A stretch of 64,000 bases of DNA. It comes from DASYKS01 sp031404815. GTDB lineage: Bacteria; Acidobacteriota; Thermoanaerobaculia; Multivoradales; UBA5704. The notes under the pieces are model-generated. The model had not been told where the DNA came from, did no database searches, and saw only the letters and a program-made list of their open reading frames with translations. This document shows positions 17,637-26,468 of the stretch, piece by piece. Every line of letters starts with the position of its first letter. The first letter of the stretch is position 1. The stretch is taken from positions 9,425 through 73,424 of the forward strand of contig JANNIH010000043.1 of NCBI GenBank assembly GCA_031404815.1. Direction: 5' to 3'. The position numbers were made by a program, and so were the translations under genes.

Positions 17637-18085
17637 CCGACTTCGAGTTGGTCCGCAAGAAGCTGGCGTTGATCGAATCCTGCGTTCGCGAGATCCAAGA
17701 GATGGTCCGACCGGCCGAGATTCAGACGGACCTCGTCCAACAGAGATTCGCCGAGCGAACACTCCTGATCGCGATCCAAGCCTCCTTGGATGCGGCGGCG
17801 CACATCGTCGCGGACGACCGCCTGGGAGAACCGCGGAACAACCGGGAGCTTTTCGAGATCCTCGGGCGCAACGGCTGGATTCCCGAGGAGCTGGTCGAAG
17901 CGCTGATTCTTGCGCTCCTCGCCGCCAACCAGGAAGGCCTGGCATTGCGGGAGATTCGGACACGCTTGGCTGGAACGCTTGCAGAGTGGGAGGTCAAGGA
18001 TGACTTGGCCCTGCGCAAGCAATTGGAGTTGATCCGCGCGCGTGGGCATGGCCGTGGTGCGTACTGGGGCCTTTCAGATCAATGA
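17633..18085 (+). CDS. Chimeric protein: HepT N-terminal half fused to a winged-helix tail
   Basis: A 150-aa protein. Residues 1-90 align in style with HepT (DUF86): MTDFELVRKKLALIE helix, IQASLDAAAHIVAD, NRELFEILGRNGWIPEELVEA. The expected next segment, with the RNase motif RNxxVHxY, is missing. Residues 91-150 instead read as a winged helix-turn-helix (ILALLAANQEGLALREI and a basic RGHGRGAYWGL wing), as at the C-terminus of Fic/AlbA-type proteins. Translationally coupled to the MntA-like gene. It probably cannot act as a HepT RNase; it may be a deletion fusion or a repurposed regulator. Confidence 0.7.
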   Translation: MTDFELVRKKLALIESCVREIQEMVRPAEIQTDLVQQRFAERTLLIAIQASLDAAAHIVADDRLGEPRNNRELFEILGRNGWIPEELVEALILALLAANQEGLALREIRTRLAGTLAEWEVKDDLALRKQLELIRARGHGRGAYWGLSDQ

Positions 18086-18104
18086 GTTACGTCGAGAGAG
18101 CGGC

Positions 18105-18150
18105 GAACTCCAATTCACCTCCAATTGAACTCCAATTCCGCCTCCAATTC
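18105..18150 (+). repeat. Tandem repeat of a 22-23 bp unit containing TCCAATT
   Basis: Two adjacent units, each starting GAACTCCAATTC and ending CCTCCAATT, give four copies of TCCAATT between the HepT-like chimera and RhuM. The repeat reads through in frame as NSNSASNS if RhuM were started at the TTG at 18125. Confidence 0.6.
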
Positions 18151-18160
18151 TGAGGCCCCT

Positions 18161-19147
18161 GTGACGAACCAGATTCTCATCTACCAGAGCGAGGACGGCC
18201 GCACGAAGCTCGACGTGCGCCTGGAGGATCAGACCGTCTGGCTGAACCAGAAGCAGCTGACGGAGCTGTTCGGCAAGGCCAAGGGGACGCTCAGCGAGCA
18301 CATCAAGCACATCTTTGAAGACGAAGAGTTGGAGGAGGGCTCAGTTGTTCGGCTTTACCGAACAACTGCCGCCGACGGCAAGGGGTACGAGGTGGCGCAC
18401 TACAACCTCGACATGGTCCTAGCCCTGGGTTTCCGGGTGCGCAGCCCGGTGGCCGTGCGCTTTCGGCAGTGGGCGGCGGACAAGCTCAAGGAGTACATCG
18501 TCAAGGGGTTCGTGCTGGACGACGCGCGCCTGAAGAACCCGTCGGTGGGGAACGACTACTTCGACGAGCTGACCCGCCGCATCCAGGACATCCGCACGAG
18601 CGAGCGGCGGTTCTACCAGAAGATCACCGACATCTACGCCACGAGCGTCGACTACGACAGAGGTGCCCCTTCCACCCAGGACTTCTTCGCCACGGTGCAA
18701 AACAAGGTGCATTTCGCGATTCACGGCCAGACCGCCGCCGAGGTCATCGTGTCCCGCGCCGGCCGCGAAAGGCCCAACATGGGACTCACCACCTGGGATG
18801 GGGCGCGCATCCGGAAGACGGATGTCGCGATCGCGAAGAACTACTTGAACGAACCGGAGCTGCGCGCGCTCAACAACCTGGTCGAGCAGTACTTGATCTT
18901 CGCGGAGTCGCAGGCCGAGCGGCGAATTCCGATGCGGATGAGCGACTGGATCGCGAAGTTGGAGGGGTTCTTGGCCCTGAACGACCGCGAGATCCTGCGG
19001 GGCGCGGGCAGAGTCTCGGGCGAGTTGGCCAGAGCGCACGCGGAGCGCGAACTCGTCGAGTTTCGCCGGGTCGAGGATCGGAATCTCGAAACCGACTTCG
19101 ATCGCGCCGTCAAGAAGTTGCCGCCTTCACCGAAGGACAAGCCATAG
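18161..19147 (+). CDS. RhuM family protein (virulosome/toxin-like)
   Basis: A 328-aa protein of the RhuM family, recognised by the N-terminal ILIYQSEDGRTKLDVRLEDQ and TVWLNQKQLTELFG segments (an ANT/KilA-like DNA-binding start), then GKGYEVAHYNLDMVLALGFRV, the family core. RhuM proteins are scattered on islands and prophages with no proven biochemical role; a toxin or anti-phage role is suspected. The GTG at 18161 has GAGG 5 nt upstream. It lies in a defence-gene cluster. Confidence 0.85.
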   Translation: MTNQILIYQSEDGRTKLDVRLEDQTVWLNQKQLTELFGKAKGTLSEHIKHIFEDEELEEGSVVRLYRTTAADGKGYEVAHYNLDMVLALGFRVRSPVAVRFRQWAADKLKEYIVKGFVLDDARLKNPSVGNDYFDELTRRIQDIRTSERRFYQKITDIYATSVDYDRGAPSTQDFFATVQNKVHFAIHGQTAAEVIVSRAGRERPNMGLTTWDGARIRKTDVAIAKNYLNEPELRALNNLVEQYLIFAESQAERRIPMRMSDWIAKLEGFLALNDREILRGAGRVSGELARAHAERELVEFRRVEDRNLETDFDRAVKKLPPSPKDKP

Positions 19148-19227
19148 GCTCCGCGGTCGGCCAAGTCTCCAAGATACCGTTGGGTCGTGAGGCAAATCTG
19201 TCCTTCCCCCAAGGCCGGATTCCCAGG

Positions 19228-19265
19228 AATGTGTCCTTGACAGAAGGACACATTCGCCCTAGCGT
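19228..19265 (+). promoter_or_regulatory. Operator-promoter of the DUF4143 ATPase gene
   Basis: A perfect 11-bp inverted repeat AATGTGTCCTT / AAGGACACATT (5-nt centre, 19228-19254) covers a consensus -35 TTGACA (19237-19242). A 17-nt spacer leads to TAGCGT (19260-19265), and the GTG start lies 6 nt further. The layout indicates a repressor site over a leaderless promoter, plausibly autoregulatory. Confidence 0.65.
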
Positions 19266-19271
19266 CGGGGG

Positions 19272-20597
19272 GTGAGCCTTCATCCCGTCTTGGCCGAGAA
19301 GTTGAGCGCCGCTCTGGAAGAGGGGGCGCCGGAGGTGCTGACGCGGCGCGATGCGCGGCTTCCTGGGATCGCCGGCAAGGTGCATGCGGTGATCGGGATG
19401 CGCCGGGCGGGCAAGACCACCTACCTGCGCCAGCTATTGAACGAGCGGCGGGCGGCGGGGGCGCCGGAGCGGGCGGTGTATCTCAGTTTCGACGACGACC
19501 GGCTGGCCGACTTGGAACTCGAACAGCTCGGTTTCCTGCTCGAAGAGTACTACCGCCGCTACCCCTCCGCCCGCGGGCGCGAGACGGTCTCCTGGTTTCT
19601 CGATGAGATCCAGCTCGTGCCCGGATGGGAGCGCTTCGTTCGCCGGGTGCTCGACACCGAGAAAGTCGAGATCGTCGTCTCCGGCTCCTCGGCGCGGATG
19701 CTCTCGCGCGAGGTCCACACCTCGCTCCGCGGTCGCGGGATGGCGACGGTGATCCGGCCGTTCAGTTTTCGTGAGTTCCTGCGCCACCGGGGCGAGGAGC
19801 CTTCCCGAGCACCGGGGCGGTGGACATCGGCCGAACGGTCGCTGATCGAGAAACGTTTCCGCGAGTACCTGGTCGAGGGTGGCTTTCCCGAGACGCTGGG
19901 AGTGCCGGCGGCGCTGCGAATCGAGCTGCTGCAGGGCTATGTCGATACCGTTCTATTCCGCGACGTGGTCGAGCGCTACGGCGTGTCGCAGGTGGCCGCC
20001 CTGCGCTGGCTGGTGCGCCAAGGCCTGCGCAATCCCGCCGGCAGTTTCAGCGTCCACCGGCTGCACCAGGATCTCAAAGCCCAGGGGCACGGCGTCGCCA
20101 AGGACGCAGTGCATGCCCTGCTAGGCCATCTGTTGGACGCGTTTCTGTACACCGCCGTGCCGCTCGCCACCGAATCGGAGCGCCAACAGAACTCGAACCC
20201 GAGGAAGCTCTACCCCGTCGATCCCGGTCTGATCCAAGCGTTCGATGCGAGCGGCCGGTCGAACCTCGGCCATGCGCTCGAAACCGTGGTGCACAACGAG
20301 TTGGAGCGGCGCGGCGCCGAGGTCGGCTACGTGAAGACCGGCGACGGGCTCGAAGTGGATTTCCTCGCGCTCAGGCCAGGGGGCGGCGAGGAGCTGATCC
20401 AAGTGTGCGCGGACCTGTCGTCTCCCGAGACCCGCGCGCGCGAACTCCGGGCGCTCTTTGCGGCAGGAAAAGCCTATCCCCGCGCGACGCAGCGTCTGTT
20501 GGTTCTCGACCGCGACGCGTCCGCGTCGGCCGGCGCGCCGGGGATCGAGGTTCGGCCCGCGTACGAATGGCTCCTTGCGCCACCGGAGGAGGGGTGA
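19272..20597 (+). CDS. AAA+ ATPase of the DUF4143 family
   Basis: A 441-aa protein. Walker A GMRRAGKTTYL (about residue 42), Walker B-like WFLDEIQLV, sensor VVSGSSARML, and the DUF4143 C-terminal half with GGFPE and a nuclease-like region (VHNELERRGAEVGYVKTGDGLEVDFL). Such proteins are widespread accessory ATPases. The ELERRG...EVDFL segment resembles the PD-(D/E)XK-type end seen in the family. The GTG start at 19272 sits immediately behind a strong promoter. The function is probably toxin-antitoxin-like or defence, not proven. Confidence 0.85.
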   Translation: MSLHPVLAEKLSAALEEGAPEVLTRRDARLPGIAGKVHAVIGMRRAGKTTYLRQLLNERRAAGAPERAVYLSFDDDRLADLELEQLGFLLEEYYRRYPSARGRETVSWFLDEIQLVPGWERFVRRVLDTEKVEIVVSGSSARMLSREVHTSLRGRGMATVIRPFSFREFLRHRGEEPSRAPGRWTSAERSLIEKRFREYLVEGGFPETLGVPAALRIELLQGYVDTVLFRDVVERYGVSQVAALRWLVRQGLRNPAGSFSVHRLHQDLKAQGHGVAKDAVHALLGHLLDAFLYTAVPLATESERQQNSNPRKLYPVDPGLIQAFDASGRSNLGHALETVVHNELERRGAEVGYVKTGDGLEVDFLALRPGGGEELIQVCADLSSPETRARELRALFAAGKAYPRATQRLLVLDRDASASAGAPGIEVRPAYEWLLAPPEEG

Positions 20598-20628
20598 AGC
20601 GGGGTGAAGCGCCCAAGGTCGATCGCCC

Positions 20629-21522
20629 TCACTCGATCGTGAACTCCATCAGCTCGACCGGTAGCGTCGTGTTGCCGCCGAGGATGCCGATGCCGCGGTA
20701 GCCCGGGTTGTTGTTCGGTATGACGCCGCTGTTGCTGAATCCGGCCTCGTTGTAGCTGATCTGCACCTCGGTGACGAACGTGGCACCGAAAGAGACGATC
20801 AGCGTGCCGTTGTCGTCCGCGTTGGATTCCGCTCCGCTGGTCGCGTTGCCGATCGCGGTCGCCGTGTTGGGCGGCCCGATCGCGAAGGTCGGTGACCCGA
20901 CTTTCGGGCTGAGCGTGAAGGCGGACACCGGCACCGACGTGGCGCCGTGGTTCGCGGTGATCACCACCTGGTCGCGGCGCCAGCCTTGGATTGCCAGCTG
21001 GAAGCAGTCGTTGCCGCCGTGCGACCAGTCGATGTCGGAAATCTCGAACTTGAACGTGGCGACCGCTTTGGCCCGACCGGTCGCTCCCGAGTGCAACTCG
21101 GTGAACTTGAGATTGATCAAGACCGCCTGATCGCTATTGGCGGCGGGATCGAAGACGACCCCCAGATCGAGCCCGGTGCCGAACCGGTCCGTCCGGTAGA
21201 GGGACGGAGCCGGCGCGCCGTCCTTGTTGGGTGAAACCACCGAGACGCAAGCTCCCGGAGGGGAGGCCGACAGGCCGTCCCAAGAGGCGAAGGATCCTTG
21301 GCCCATCCCCGGATTCGGGGAAGAGGCCGAGATGCTGATCGTCAGGTCGACGTTGTCCGCCTCCAACGAATAGGTACGGACCAGCTCACCGGCGTCCCAG
21401 CGGAACAGGACCTCGTTGGACCAATCCAATTGGGTCATGGCGGCGGCGGGGGACGCGATCGATAGGCCGGCGGCGAACGTCAGAGCCAGCAGGCCGAGCG
21501 ACGTCATGTTCAGGTGTCTCAT
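20629..21522 (-). CDS. Secreted protein with PVELMEF C-terminus, paralogue A
   Basis: A 297-aa protein with a signal peptide (cleavage near SPAAA) and a Gly/Asn/Ser-rich beta-type body. It ends in NNNPGYRGIGILGG then LPVELMEFTIE. A second copy lies directly downstream on the same strand's upstream side (21719-22540) with the same ending, so the final ~25 residues may be a shared processing or sorting feature. Two Cys suggest a disulfide. AGGAGG precedes the ATG. No enzyme family recognised. Confidence 0.6.
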   Translation of the reverse strand: MRHLNMTSLGLLALTFAAGLSIASPAAAMTQLDWSNEVLFRWDAGELVRTYSLEADNVDLTISISASSPNPGMGQGSFASWDGLSASPPGACVSVVSPNKDGAPAPSLYRTDRFGTGLDLGVVFDPAANSDQAVLINLKFTELHSGATGRAKAVATFKFEISDIDWSHGGNDCFQLAIQGWRRDQVVITANHGATSVPVSAFTLSPKVGSPTFAIGPPNTATAIGNATSGAESNADDNGTLIVSFGATFVTEVQISYNEAGFSNSGVIPNNNPGYRGIGILGGNTTLPVELMEFTIE

Positions 21523-21718
21523 ATGCCCTCCTCAGGAATTCATCTCCCGGATAGCCGAGGTCGAGCAGGACCTAGGCCCATTCGATGAATCGTTTACCTG
21601 CGGAAGGGAAGGGCAATCGGTGTGCCAGCGGGCTCCGGGGGAAGGGAGGGGAGCGCGCCTAACGAATGTTCCGTCTGACGCGTCGCCGACGTGTCGGCGA
21701 CGCGTCGGACGCCACGAT

Positions 21719-22540
21719 CTACTCGATCGAAAACTCCATCAGCTCGACCGGGAACATGGTGAGGCCGAGGAGGCCGATCCCGCGATAGCCGGGATTGTTG
21801 TTGGTGTTCAGGTTGTAGGCCGCTTCGTTGTAGGTGATCAGCACGTCGGTCACCATCGAGGCGCCGAAATTGACCATAACGGTACCGTTGTCGTCCGTGT
21901 TCGAAGCTTGATTGAGAATCGCGGTCGCCGTGTTGGCCGGCGAGATGGTGAAGGTTGCGGTCCCGGGTGCAGCCGCGGTGAGAGCGGGGTTGACCGCGCC
22001 GGAGTTGGCCGTGATGACCACCTGGTCCTGGCGGAACCCCTGGGCAAGTCCCGTCACGCAGTCGGTACCGTTTCCCGACCAGTCGATGTCGGAGATCTCG
22101 AATTTCAAGGTGCTGACCGCCTTGGCCGGCCCAAGCTCGCCGGTGCCCAGATTGGTGAAATTGATCCGGATCAACACTGAACGGTTGTTGCTCGCGCCGG
22201 GATCGAAGACCACTCCCAGATCGAGCTTCGTGCCGAAGCGATGCGACGGATAGGTTGAAGGTGCCGGACTGCCGTCCCTGTAGGGTGTCATGAGCGAGGT
22301 GCAGGGGAAAGTTTCCGGGGGGAAGCCGTTCCAGGATGTGAAGGTACCGGTGCCCGAGCCGGTAGCCGAGACTCGGATCGTCACGTCGACGCTGTCCGTC
22401 GGAAAAGAGTAGGTATGGACCAGGTCACCGGGGTTCCAGATGGGGGCCATATTCCAATCCAACATGGACACGGCGGAAGCGGCGGAGGCCGTCGTAAGCC
22501 CTGCGGCGAGGGCGAGGGCGAGAAGTCGGAGCGGTTTCAT
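21719..22540 (-). CDS. Secreted protein with PVELMEF C-terminus, paralogue B
   Basis: A 273-aa exported protein (MKPLRLLALALAAGLTTASA signal). It shares with its neighbour the order WN.GDLV-TYS, GTFTSWNG, DLGVVFDP, KAVSTLKFEISDIDW, QDQVVITAN and the NNNPGYRGIG...PVELMEFSIE end, so the two arose by tandem duplication and then diverged strongly. The ATG at 22540 was chosen over an upstream frame because the signal peptide starts there. Function unknown. Confidence 0.6.
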   Translation of the reverse strand: MKPLRLLALALAAGLTTASAASAVSMLDWNMAPIWNPGDLVHTYSFPTDSVDVTIRVSATGSGTGTFTSWNGFPPETFPCTSLMTPYRDGSPAPSTYPSHRFGTKLDLGVVFDPGASNNRSVLIRINFTNLGTGELGPAKAVSTLKFEISDIDWSGNGTDCVTGLAQGFRQDQVVITANSGAVNPALTAAAPGTATFTISPANTATAILNQASNTDDNGTVMVNFGASMVTDVLITYNEAAYNLNTNNNPGYRGIGLLGLTMFPVELMEFSIE

Positions 22541-22889
22541 GGTGGTCCTCCTCGAAGATTCGAGTCCGGGCGCTACGGTCGGATCGATTCTGTGCTCGTC
22601 GTGCGTAGCCGCCCGCGGGTTGAACGGCAAAGACCTATTCCATCAACTCTCAAGATGACAGCTGGTAGATCAAAACACCATCGGTTCGGGGCTGGAATCG
22701 ACCTTCAAAAAAACTGACCACGCTCGGTCTTTTGGCGGATCGGCGCCGGTTTCATCGGGAAAAGTTGTAAGCAAAGGGGGCCCTCGTCGCGGGCACAAGA
22801 TCCGTGGGTATAGTTGGCCAAAGCCTTGCAATCCAGCTTCGCATCGCAGGAACGAACCGGCACCAGGATGCGGGCGCGAGGAAGGAGAT
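22541..22889 (+). promoter_or_regulatory. 349-nt divergent intergenic region before the Tad operon
   Basis: It separates the secreted-protein pair from tadZ. It contains TATAGT at 22809-22814, a reasonable -10 that would give a ~70-nt leader for tadZ, and no clear -35. A weak GACC/GGTC hairpin with a short T-run sits near 22715. A c-di-GMP riboswitch core was looked for and not found. No open frame of substance. Confidence 0.35.
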
Positions 22890-24116
22890 GTGGTGATCAC
22901 TTCGGGGATCGGTGCGGGGAGGGAAGAGTCGCGGGTCTTGCGGATCCTGCTCGTTCATGCCGACGCGGCGACGCGACGGGCGATCGATCAGGCGCTGCGG
23001 CGGAGCGCTAAGGGCCCGGTCGCGATCTACGAAGCGCCCTCACTGCTCGCCGGGTTGCGCAGCTTGGGGCGGGTCGATCCGCACGTCGTGCTCGTCGATC
23101 TTTCTGAAGAGCGCGAGCTCGCGTTCGAGCTGGCGGTTGCGGCGCGGCGCCCGGGGCGGTTGATCATCGGCCTCTACAGTCCGCTCGCGATCTCGGAGCG
23201 CGAGGGCGATCTGTTCCGCCGGGCTGCGCGCGCGGGATTCTGCGATTTCGTGCCGCTCCCCGCTGCGGAGGCCGAACTCGCCGCGGCGTTCCTCCCGGCG
23301 CAAATCGGTGGCGGGGTGGACGGCGCGGTCGAAGACCGCGAGCGGGCGGAGGGGCGCCTGATCGCGTTCGTCAGCCACAAGGGGGGTGTCGGCACCACGA
23401 CCCTCGCGGTCAACACGGCGCTCGCTCTCGCGGCCTCCGGGCGGGTCGAGCGCGGGGTTGCGCTGTCTGACGCCGCGCTCCAGTTCGGTGGGGCGGCGCC
23501 CATGCTCGGCCTGGTGCCCGAGGTCGATCTCGCCGATCTGGTCCGCGATCTCGACGAGCCGGAGGCGCTCCTGAGCTACCTGGCGTACGAGCCGAAGAGC
23601 CGGCTCGCCCTGCTCGCCAGCCCGCGCGATCCGCGCGCGGCCGAGCGAATCTCGCCGGAGGATCTCGGCCGGGCGCTGATCGCGCTGCGCCGCCGGTTCG
23701 GCCTGGTGGTCGTTGATACCTCGACCTCGCTCGACCTGATGACGCTCGCGGTGCTCGATCTGGCGGAGACGATCGTTCTGGTCACCGAGGCGCTCGCCCC
23801 GACCGTGGTCGCAAGCGCGCTCTGGCTCGACCTGATCGAGGAGCAGGGGTTCGCCCGCGAGCGGCTGCGCGTGGTGCTCAACCGACACTCCGCCGCCGCG
23901 GGCTATCTGTCGGAACGGACGGTGGCCGAGCACCTGGGCCGATCGATCGATCAGGTCGTCCCGGAGGGAGACGGGGTGAGAGCCGCAGGCGCCATCGGCT
24001 CGCCGATGGTTTTGGCGCAGCCGAAAGCGGCGTTCTCGCTGGCCGTGGGCCGGTTGGCCGAAGGAATACTCGGCGGTGTCGCGCGGCCCGGCGCCGTGCT
24101 CGCGGGGCGGGGGTAG
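22890..24116 (+). CDS. tadZ: TadZ/CpaE-like pilus localisation ATPase
   Basis: A 408-aa protein: N-terminal receiver-like domain (RILLVHADAATRRAIDQAL; the phosphoacceptor region VVLVDLSEE retains an Asp), then a MinD/ParA-type ATPase with SHKGGVGTTTLAVN. The P-loop reads KGGVGTTT, so the second Lys of KGGxGKT is replaced, as in many TadZ proteins. It positions the Tad secretion machine at the pole. GTG start with AAGGAG upstream. First gene of the tad cluster; 4 nt separate its stop from tadA. Confidence 0.88.
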   Translation: MVITSGIGAGREESRVLRILLVHADAATRRAIDQALRRSAKGPVAIYEAPSLLAGLRSLGRVDPHVVLVDLSEERELAFELAVAARRPGRLIIGLYSPLAISEREGDLFRRAARAGFCDFVPLPAAEAELAAAFLPAQIGGGVDGAVEDRERAEGRLIAFVSHKGGVGTTTLAVNTALALAASGRVERGVALSDAALQFGGAAPMLGLVPEVDLADLVRDLDEPEALLSYLAYEPKSRLALLASPRDPRAAERISPEDLGRALIALRRRFGLVVVDTSTSLDLMTLAVLDLAETIVLVTEALAPTVVASALWLDLIEEQGFARERLRVVLNRHSAAAGYLSERTVAEHLGRSIDQVVPEGDGVRAAGAIGSPMVLAQPKAAFSLAVGRLAEGILGGVARPGAVLAGRG

Positions 24117-24120
24117 GGCG

Positions 24121-25530
24121 ATGGACTACCGCGAGCTGCTGCGCGCCAGCTGGGCCGAGCGGAAGAACCCGGGCGCCGCGCGGCGCGCGGCGCGCGCCGA
24201 GCGCACCGTCGGAGTGCTCGGGGCCGAGGGCGCGCCGAGCGCTCCGGTGCCCCGGCGGCAGCGCCGACAGATCCTCGATCGATTTTTAAAGAGCGTCGAT
24301 CAGCGCGGCACCGCCGCGCTCCCCGGGCCGGGCGAGGCGCGCCGCCGGGTCGGGCGCCTGGTCGACGAGGCGGTCGCGGCCGGACAGCTCGCGCCGCTCG
24401 ACGCGGGCGAGCGCGCCCGGCTCGAAGACGAGGTGGTCGCCGAGATCCGGGGGTTGGGTCCCTTAGAACCGCTGTTTTCCGATCCGACCGTCTCGGACAT
24501 TCTGGTCAATGGCCCGGACGAGGTCTGGGTCGATCGCTTCGGCCGCCTGGAGCGGACGGGGGTCCGCTTCGACGATGGCGCGCACCTACTGCGCATTTTG
24601 GGCCGCCTGGTCGGCTCGCAAGGGCGCCATCTCGACGAGGCGTCGCCGCACGTCGATGTCCGCCTGCCGGACGGCAGCCGGCTCCATGCCCTGATCCCGC
24701 CGCTCGCCGCCGCCCCGGTGGTGTCGATTCGCCGGATGCGCCCGGTGCCGTTTCGCCTGGAGGAGCTCGCCGCGGGCGGCACGATCTCGCCGCAGGTGGG
24801 CACCCTGCTCGCGGCCGCGGTGCGCGGCCGGTTGAACATCCTGATCTCGGGCGGCACCGCGTCGGGCAAAACGACGCTCTTGAACGTGCTCGCGGCGCTG
24901 ATCCCGCACCAGGAGCGGGTGATCACAATCGAGGAGACCGTCGAGCTGCGCTTCGCCCACCCCCATGTCGTCGCTCTCGAAGCGCGGCTGCCGAACATCG
25001 AGGGGCAGGGTGAGGTGTCGCTGCGCGCGCTGGTCAAGAACAGCCTGCGCATGCGCCCCGATCGGATCATCGTCGGCGAGGTCCGCGGCCCCGAGGCGTT
25101 CGACATGCTGCAGGCGATGAATACGGGGCACGAGGGGAGCCTCACCACGGTGCACGCCAACACCCCGGAGGACGCTCTGCGGCGGCTGGAAAACCTGGTC
25201 CAGATGGGTGGCTTCGAGCTGCCGAGCGGAGCGATCCGCGAGCTGCTCGGCGCGGCGTTCGACCTGGTGGTCCAGATGAACCGTTTCCGCGACGGCTCGC
25301 GCCGGGTGACCGCCATCCGCGAGGTGCTGATCGAGGAGGGGCGGCTGATCACGCGCGAGCTGTTCCGCTTCGAGCCCGAAGTGGAGGGGCGCGAGCGCGG
25401 CGCGGGGCGCCATGTCGCGACCGGCATCCGCCCGGTGTTTCTCCCCCGGTTGGTCGGTCCGGCGGGGTTCGCGGACGATCTGTTCGGGCCGAAGGCCACC
25501 GATTCCGAAACTCCGCCGGAGGGGGCGTGA
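24121..25530 (+). CDS. tadA: TadA/CpaF secretion ATPase
   Basis: A 469-aa hexameric ATPase that powers Flp pilus assembly. Walker A GGTASGKTT, Asp box ITIEETVELR, Walker B RIIVGEVRGPEAFDML and the His box GHEGSLTTVHAN are all present. The N-terminal ~110 residues are basic (RAARAERTVG). GTGA overlap with tadB shows tight coupling. Confidence 0.95.
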   Translation: MDYRELLRASWAERKNPGAARRAARAERTVGVLGAEGAPSAPVPRRQRRQILDRFLKSVDQRGTAALPGPGEARRRVGRLVDEAVAAGQLAPLDAGERARLEDEVVAEIRGLGPLEPLFSDPTVSDILVNGPDEVWVDRFGRLERTGVRFDDGAHLLRILGRLVGSQGRHLDEASPHVDVRLPDGSRLHALIPPLAAAPVVSIRRMRPVPFRLEELAAGGTISPQVGTLLAAAVRGRLNILISGGTASGKTTLLNVLAALIPHQERVITIEETVELRFAHPHVVALEARLPNIEGQGEVSLRALVKNSLRMRPDRIIVGEVRGPEAFDMLQAMNTGHEGSLTTVHANTPEDALRRLENLVQMGGFELPSGAIRELLGAAFDLVVQMNRFRDGSRRVTAIREVLIEEGRLITRELFRFEPEVEGRERGAGRHVATGIRPVFLPRLVGPAGFADDLFGPKATDSETPPEGA

Positions 25531-26468
25531 TGCCCACTTGGGCCGAGGGGCTGCTCCTGCTCGCCGCCGCCCTGGTGGTCGCGGCGGCGGCGGCGGACTT
25601 CCTGCGCGCCGGCTTACGCGATCGGCGCGACCGACAGTTTCTGGACCGGCTCGCCGACCGGCCGCGCTTGAAGTCGCGGGATGAGTCGGCGGGAGCGGAG
25701 CCGGAGGACGATTCCGCGGCCGGTACGTCGGGCCTTGAGCGCAAGCTGCGCGCGGCCGGCTTGCCGCTCGGCCCGCTCACCTTTTGGGCGGCGGTGTTGC
25801 TGTTCGGGGTCGTGGTCGTTTCGGCGCTGCTCGCGACGTTTCCCAAAGTGCCGGCCGCGGCGCTCGGCGGCGGGCTGCTCGCCGCTTATCTGCCGTGGAG
25901 CTGGGTCGGCGCCCTGGCGCGACGGCGCGCGCGCCGCTTCGAGTCGCAGCTGGCCGATGCGCTCGGTTTCATGGTCGGCTCGCTCCAGGCGGGGGAGAAC
26001 CCGACCCAGGCGTTCGCGAGCGTCGCCGACGCCTCGACCGGCGCGATCCGCCGCGAGTTCGCGGAGGTCGCGCACCGCCTCGTGCTCGGGATGCCGATCC
26101 GGCGGGCGCTCTCCCGGATCGTCCTCGGCTACGACTCGGAAGGAGTGCGTCTGTTCGCGCAGAGCCTGATCGCCAAGTGGGAGGTCGGCGGCGATCTGGC
26201 GCCGCTGCTCGAGTCGGTCGGCCGGATCGTGCGCGATCGCATCCAGGTGCGCCTGCGCCTGCTCTCCCAACTCGGCGGCGCGCGCGTGACCGCGGTGGCG
26301 GTGGCCCTGCTGCCCTACGCGGTGATCCCGATCTACCTCTGGAAGTTGCCGAACATGATCCGCCGCCTGGTCGACCATCCGTACGGCCCATCGCTGATCG
26401 TGGTCGTGGTGCTGCTCCAGGTGGTCGCCTGGCTCTGGCTGGGGCGCATCTTGAGGATCGAGCTGTGA
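25527..26468 (+). CDS. tadB: TadB inner-membrane platform protein
   Basis: A 313-aa T2SSF-domain protein. Hydrophobic helices are at about residues 5-27, 85-130 (two) and 255-310 (two). The T2SSF core holds ADALGFMVGSLQAGENPTQAF and the conserved GGDLAPLLE. It forms the platform with TadC. Start GTG overlaps the tadA stop, and its own stop overlaps tadC by GTGA. Confidence 0.9.
   Translation: MMPTWAEGLLLLAAALVVAAAAADFLRAGLRDRRDRQFLDRLADRPRLKSRDESAGAEPEDDSAAGTSGLERKLRAAGLPLGPLTFWAAVLLFGVVVVSALLATFPKVPAAALGGGLLAAYLPWSWVGALARRRARRFESQLADALGFMVGSLQAGENPTQAFASVADASTGAIRREFAEVAHRLVLGMPIRRALSRIVLGYDSEGVRLFAQSLIAKWEVGGDLAPLLESVGRIVRDRIQVRLRLLSQLGGARVTAVAVALLPYAVIPIYLWKLPNMIRRLVDHPYGPSLIVVVVLLQVVAWLWLGRILRIEL

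Noticed and set aside
22541..22889. Possible c-di-GMP (GEMM) riboswitch before tadZ
   Set aside because: A GGCAAAGACC-like string raised the idea, but the conserved paired core and the second helix are not there.
25784..26464. Long N-terminal extension of tadC
   Set aside because: The frame stays open across tadB, but the region is Arg/Pro-rich shadow. GTG 26465 overlapping the tadB stop is the natural start.
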